From Betaproteobacteria bacterium (GTDB lineage Bacteria; Pseudomonadota; Gammaproteobacteria; Burkholderiales; Thiobacillaceae): a stretch of 11,164 nucleotides of DNA. The first letter of the stretch is position 1; the number at the start of each line of letters is the position of its first letter. The position numbers and the translations under genes are program-made. A model generated the notes under the pieces. That model worked only from the letters and a program-made list of their open reading frames with translations, did not search any database and was not told the DNA's origin. Positions 9,789-11,164 of this stretch are shown in pieces. The stretch spans positions 1-11,164 of the forward strand of contig VGVU01000040.1 in assembly GCA_016873905.1 (NCBI GenBank), given 5' to 3'.

Positions 9789-10937
9789 TCAGGGGCGTTC
9801 GCTCAGCGGCAGCCACTTGAGGTTTTCCGGGCCGACATAGTTTGCGCTGGGGCGGATGATCTTGCCGTCCTGGCGTTGTTCAATGACATGTGCCCCCCAG
9901 CCGGTGACGCGGGCAATGACAAAAAGGGGTGTGAACATGTCGGTCGGCACGCCCATCTGGCCGTAAGAGACCGCCGAGAACCAGTCGAGATTTGGGAACA
10001 TTTTTTTAAGTTCCCACATTACTGATTCCAGACGGGCCGCGATGTCGAACAGCGTCATGTCAGCGTTTTCCTGAGCAAGACCTCGTGCGACGCGCTTGAT
10101 GACTTCATTGCGCGGGTCGGCAATGGTGTACACCGGATGACCGAAACCGATGACGATTTCCTTGTTGGCGACCCGTTGGCGGATATCGGCCTCGGCCGTA
10201 TCGGCGTCGGCGTAACGGCCCTGGATGCGGAAGGCTTCTTCGTTGGCACCACCATGCTTGGGTCCGCGCAGGGCGCCGATGGCGGCGGTGATGCACGAAT
10301 ACAGATCCGAATGCGTGCCTGCCACCACACGGGCGGTAAAGGTCGAGGCGTTAAACTCGTGCTCGGCGTAGAGGGTCAGCGAGGTGTGCATGGCCCGGAC
10401 CCACGAGGCTCTGGGCGTTTCGCCGTGCAGCAGATGCAGGATGTGACCGGCGGTCGAATCGTCGTCGGTCTCGACCTCGATGCGCTTGCCAGAGGTGCTG
10501 AAGTGATACCAATACATGAGCATCGAGCCGAAGCTGGCCAGCAGGCGGTCGATCTTGTCCTGGGTGGCGGTGTAGTCGCTGATCGGGCCTTCCGGTTCAC
10601 AGATGCCCAACATTGAACAACCGGTGCGCATCACATCCATCGGGTGCGCGTTGGCGGGGATGGCTTCCAGCGCCTGTTTGACGGGGGCGGGCAGACCACG
10701 CAATTTTTGCAGCTTGGCCTTGTAAACAGCCAGTTCAGAGCGATTAGGCAGGCTGCCGTGGATCAGGAGGTGGGCGATTTCTTCAAATTCAGCCTGTTCC
10801 GCGAAATCGAGGATGTCGTAGCCACGGTAATGCAGGTCGTTGCCGGTACGGCCGACGGTGCAGATTGCCGTGTTGCCGGCGATGGTGCCAGAGAGCGCGA
10901 CGGACTTTTTGGCCTTGGGTTGGGTCGTTTCAGTCAT
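9789..10937 (-). CDS. prpC: 2-methylcitrate synthase
   Basis: The 382-residue enzyme condenses propionyl-CoA with oxaloacetate to 2-methylcitrate. It has the citrate synthase fold, with the early HYRGYDI motif (36-42). The catalytic residues are visible as His228 in GPKHGGANE, His267 in GFGHPVY and Asp318 in FPNLDWFSA, plus the substrate-binding AEHEFNAST (191-199). The length and the short N-terminus fit the small dimeric PrpC type and not the larger hexameric GltA. The ATG at 10937 is chosen because AAGGAG lies 10 bases upstream; an open frame reaches 11015 but that part would overlap prpB and reads as a low-complexity Arg/Asn/Pro extension. It follows prpB by 31 bases and precedes acnD by 17. 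Confidence 0.96.
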   Translation of the reverse strand: MTETTQPKAKKSVALSGTIAGNTAICTVGRTGNDLHYRGYDILDFAEQAEFEEIAHLLIHGSLPNRSELAVYKAKLQKLRGLPAPVKQALEAIPANAHPMDVMRTGCSMLGICEPEGPISDYTATQDKIDRLLASFGSMLMYWYHFSTSGKRIEVETDDDSTAGHILHLLHGETPRASWVRAMHTSLTLYAEHEFNASTFTARVVAGTHSDLYSCITAAIGALRGPKHGGANEEAFRIQGRYADADTAEADIRQRVANKEIVIGFGHPVYTIADPRNEVIKRVARGLAQENADMTLFDIAARLESVMWELKKMFPNLDWFSAVSYGQMGVPTDMFTPLFVIARVTGWGAHVIEQRQDGKIIRPSANYVGPENLKWLPLSERP

Positions 10938-10947
10938 TGTGTTATTT

Positions 10948-10953
10948 CTCCTT
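10948..10953 (-). promoter_or_regulatory. Ribosome binding site that fixes the prpC start
   Basis: AAGGAG on the minus strand in the 31-base prpB-prpC gap, 10 bases before the ATG at 10937. It decides against the longer open frame that runs back into prpB. Confidence 0.7.
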
Positions 10954-10968
10954 GGCCGATTCGGCGTT

Positions 10969-11164
10969 CTATTCGGCACCCTTTTCGGCGAACAGACGGT
11001 CGAGTTGTTGCTCAAAGGCGTGATAACCGAGGTAGTCGTAAAGGGCCATGCGGGTTTGCATGTTGGGCACCACGGCCTGCTGGGTTCCGTCGGCGAGAAT
11101 GTGCTGATAGACGCCCAGCGCGGCCTGGCTCATGGCGCGGAACGCAGAGAGCGGATAGAGCACC
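10969..11164 (-). CDS. prpB: Methylisocitrate lyase (partial, C-terminal 65 residues)
   Basis: The C-terminal end of PrpB, which cleaves 2-methylisocitrate into pyruvate and succinate, the last step of the cycle. The visible segment contains LYPLSAFRAM, then a DGTQ turn and MQTRMALYDYLGYHAFEQ, which closely follow the known PrpB C-terminus, and ends in a short charged tail (LFAEKGAE) before a TAG stop. The active-site part (the KKCGH-type loop and Mg ligands) and the start codon are beyond the right edge. Its place directly upstream of prpC supports the call. No internal defect is visible in the part seen. Confidence 0.93.
   Translation of the reverse strand, partial: VLYPLSAFRAMSQAALGVYQHILADGTQQAVVPNMQTRMALYDYLGYHAFEQQLDRLFAEKGAE

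Noticed and set aside
10938..11015. Longer prpC start that would overlap prpB
   Set aside because: The extension is low-complexity and overlaps the prpB coding end, while the ATG at 10937 has a good ribosome site and matches the family start.

Overview
The window reads as a chromosomal segment of a GC-rich proteobacterium, most likely a beta- or gammaproteobacterium. The main evidence is the AcnD/PrpF form of the 2-methylcitrate cycle, together with a Gram-negative periplasmic adaptor and ABC exporter pair. No marker gene fixes the genus. I see no mobile element, CRISPR array, tRNA or rRNA. Nearly all the DNA is accounted for by eight genes, two of them cut by the window edges.

Right part (about 4040-11164, all minus strand): a propionate-catabolism operon transcribed right to left in the order prpB (3' end only), prpC, acnD, prpF, prpE. 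PrpE activates propionate to propionyl-CoA. PrpC condenses that with oxaloacetate to 2-methylcitrate. AcnD dehydrates it and PrpF isomerises the methylaconitate product to the form that an aconitase can hydrate. PrpB splits methylisocitrate into pyruvate and succinate. The genes are tightly packed, with gaps of about 17-31 bases and a 3-base overlap at acnD/prpF, and the unit ends in a strong intrinsic terminator just past prpE. Its promoter and any prpR regulator lie beyond the right edge.

Middle (about 3010-4036): a plus-strand class I SAM-dependent methyltransferase, convergent with prpE. Only 3 bases separate the two stop codons, so the prpE terminator lies inside the methyltransferase reading frame. 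A divergent intergenic region of about 175 bases, with two small overlapping palindromes, separates the methyltransferase from the leftward genes.

Left part (1-3009, minus strand): a dihydroorotase-like amidohydrolase, then a membrane-anchored HlyD/MacA-type adaptor and an ABC-transporter ATPase of the MacB/LolD type, which runs off the left edge. The last two are 2 bases apart and probably form an export system.

Most of the window is well-understood metabolism. I do not see a convincing undescribed system. The points most worth a second look are the terminator coded inside the methyltransferase C-terminus, the Gln-for-His change in the amidohydrolase metal motif, and the functionally unassigned methyltransferase.
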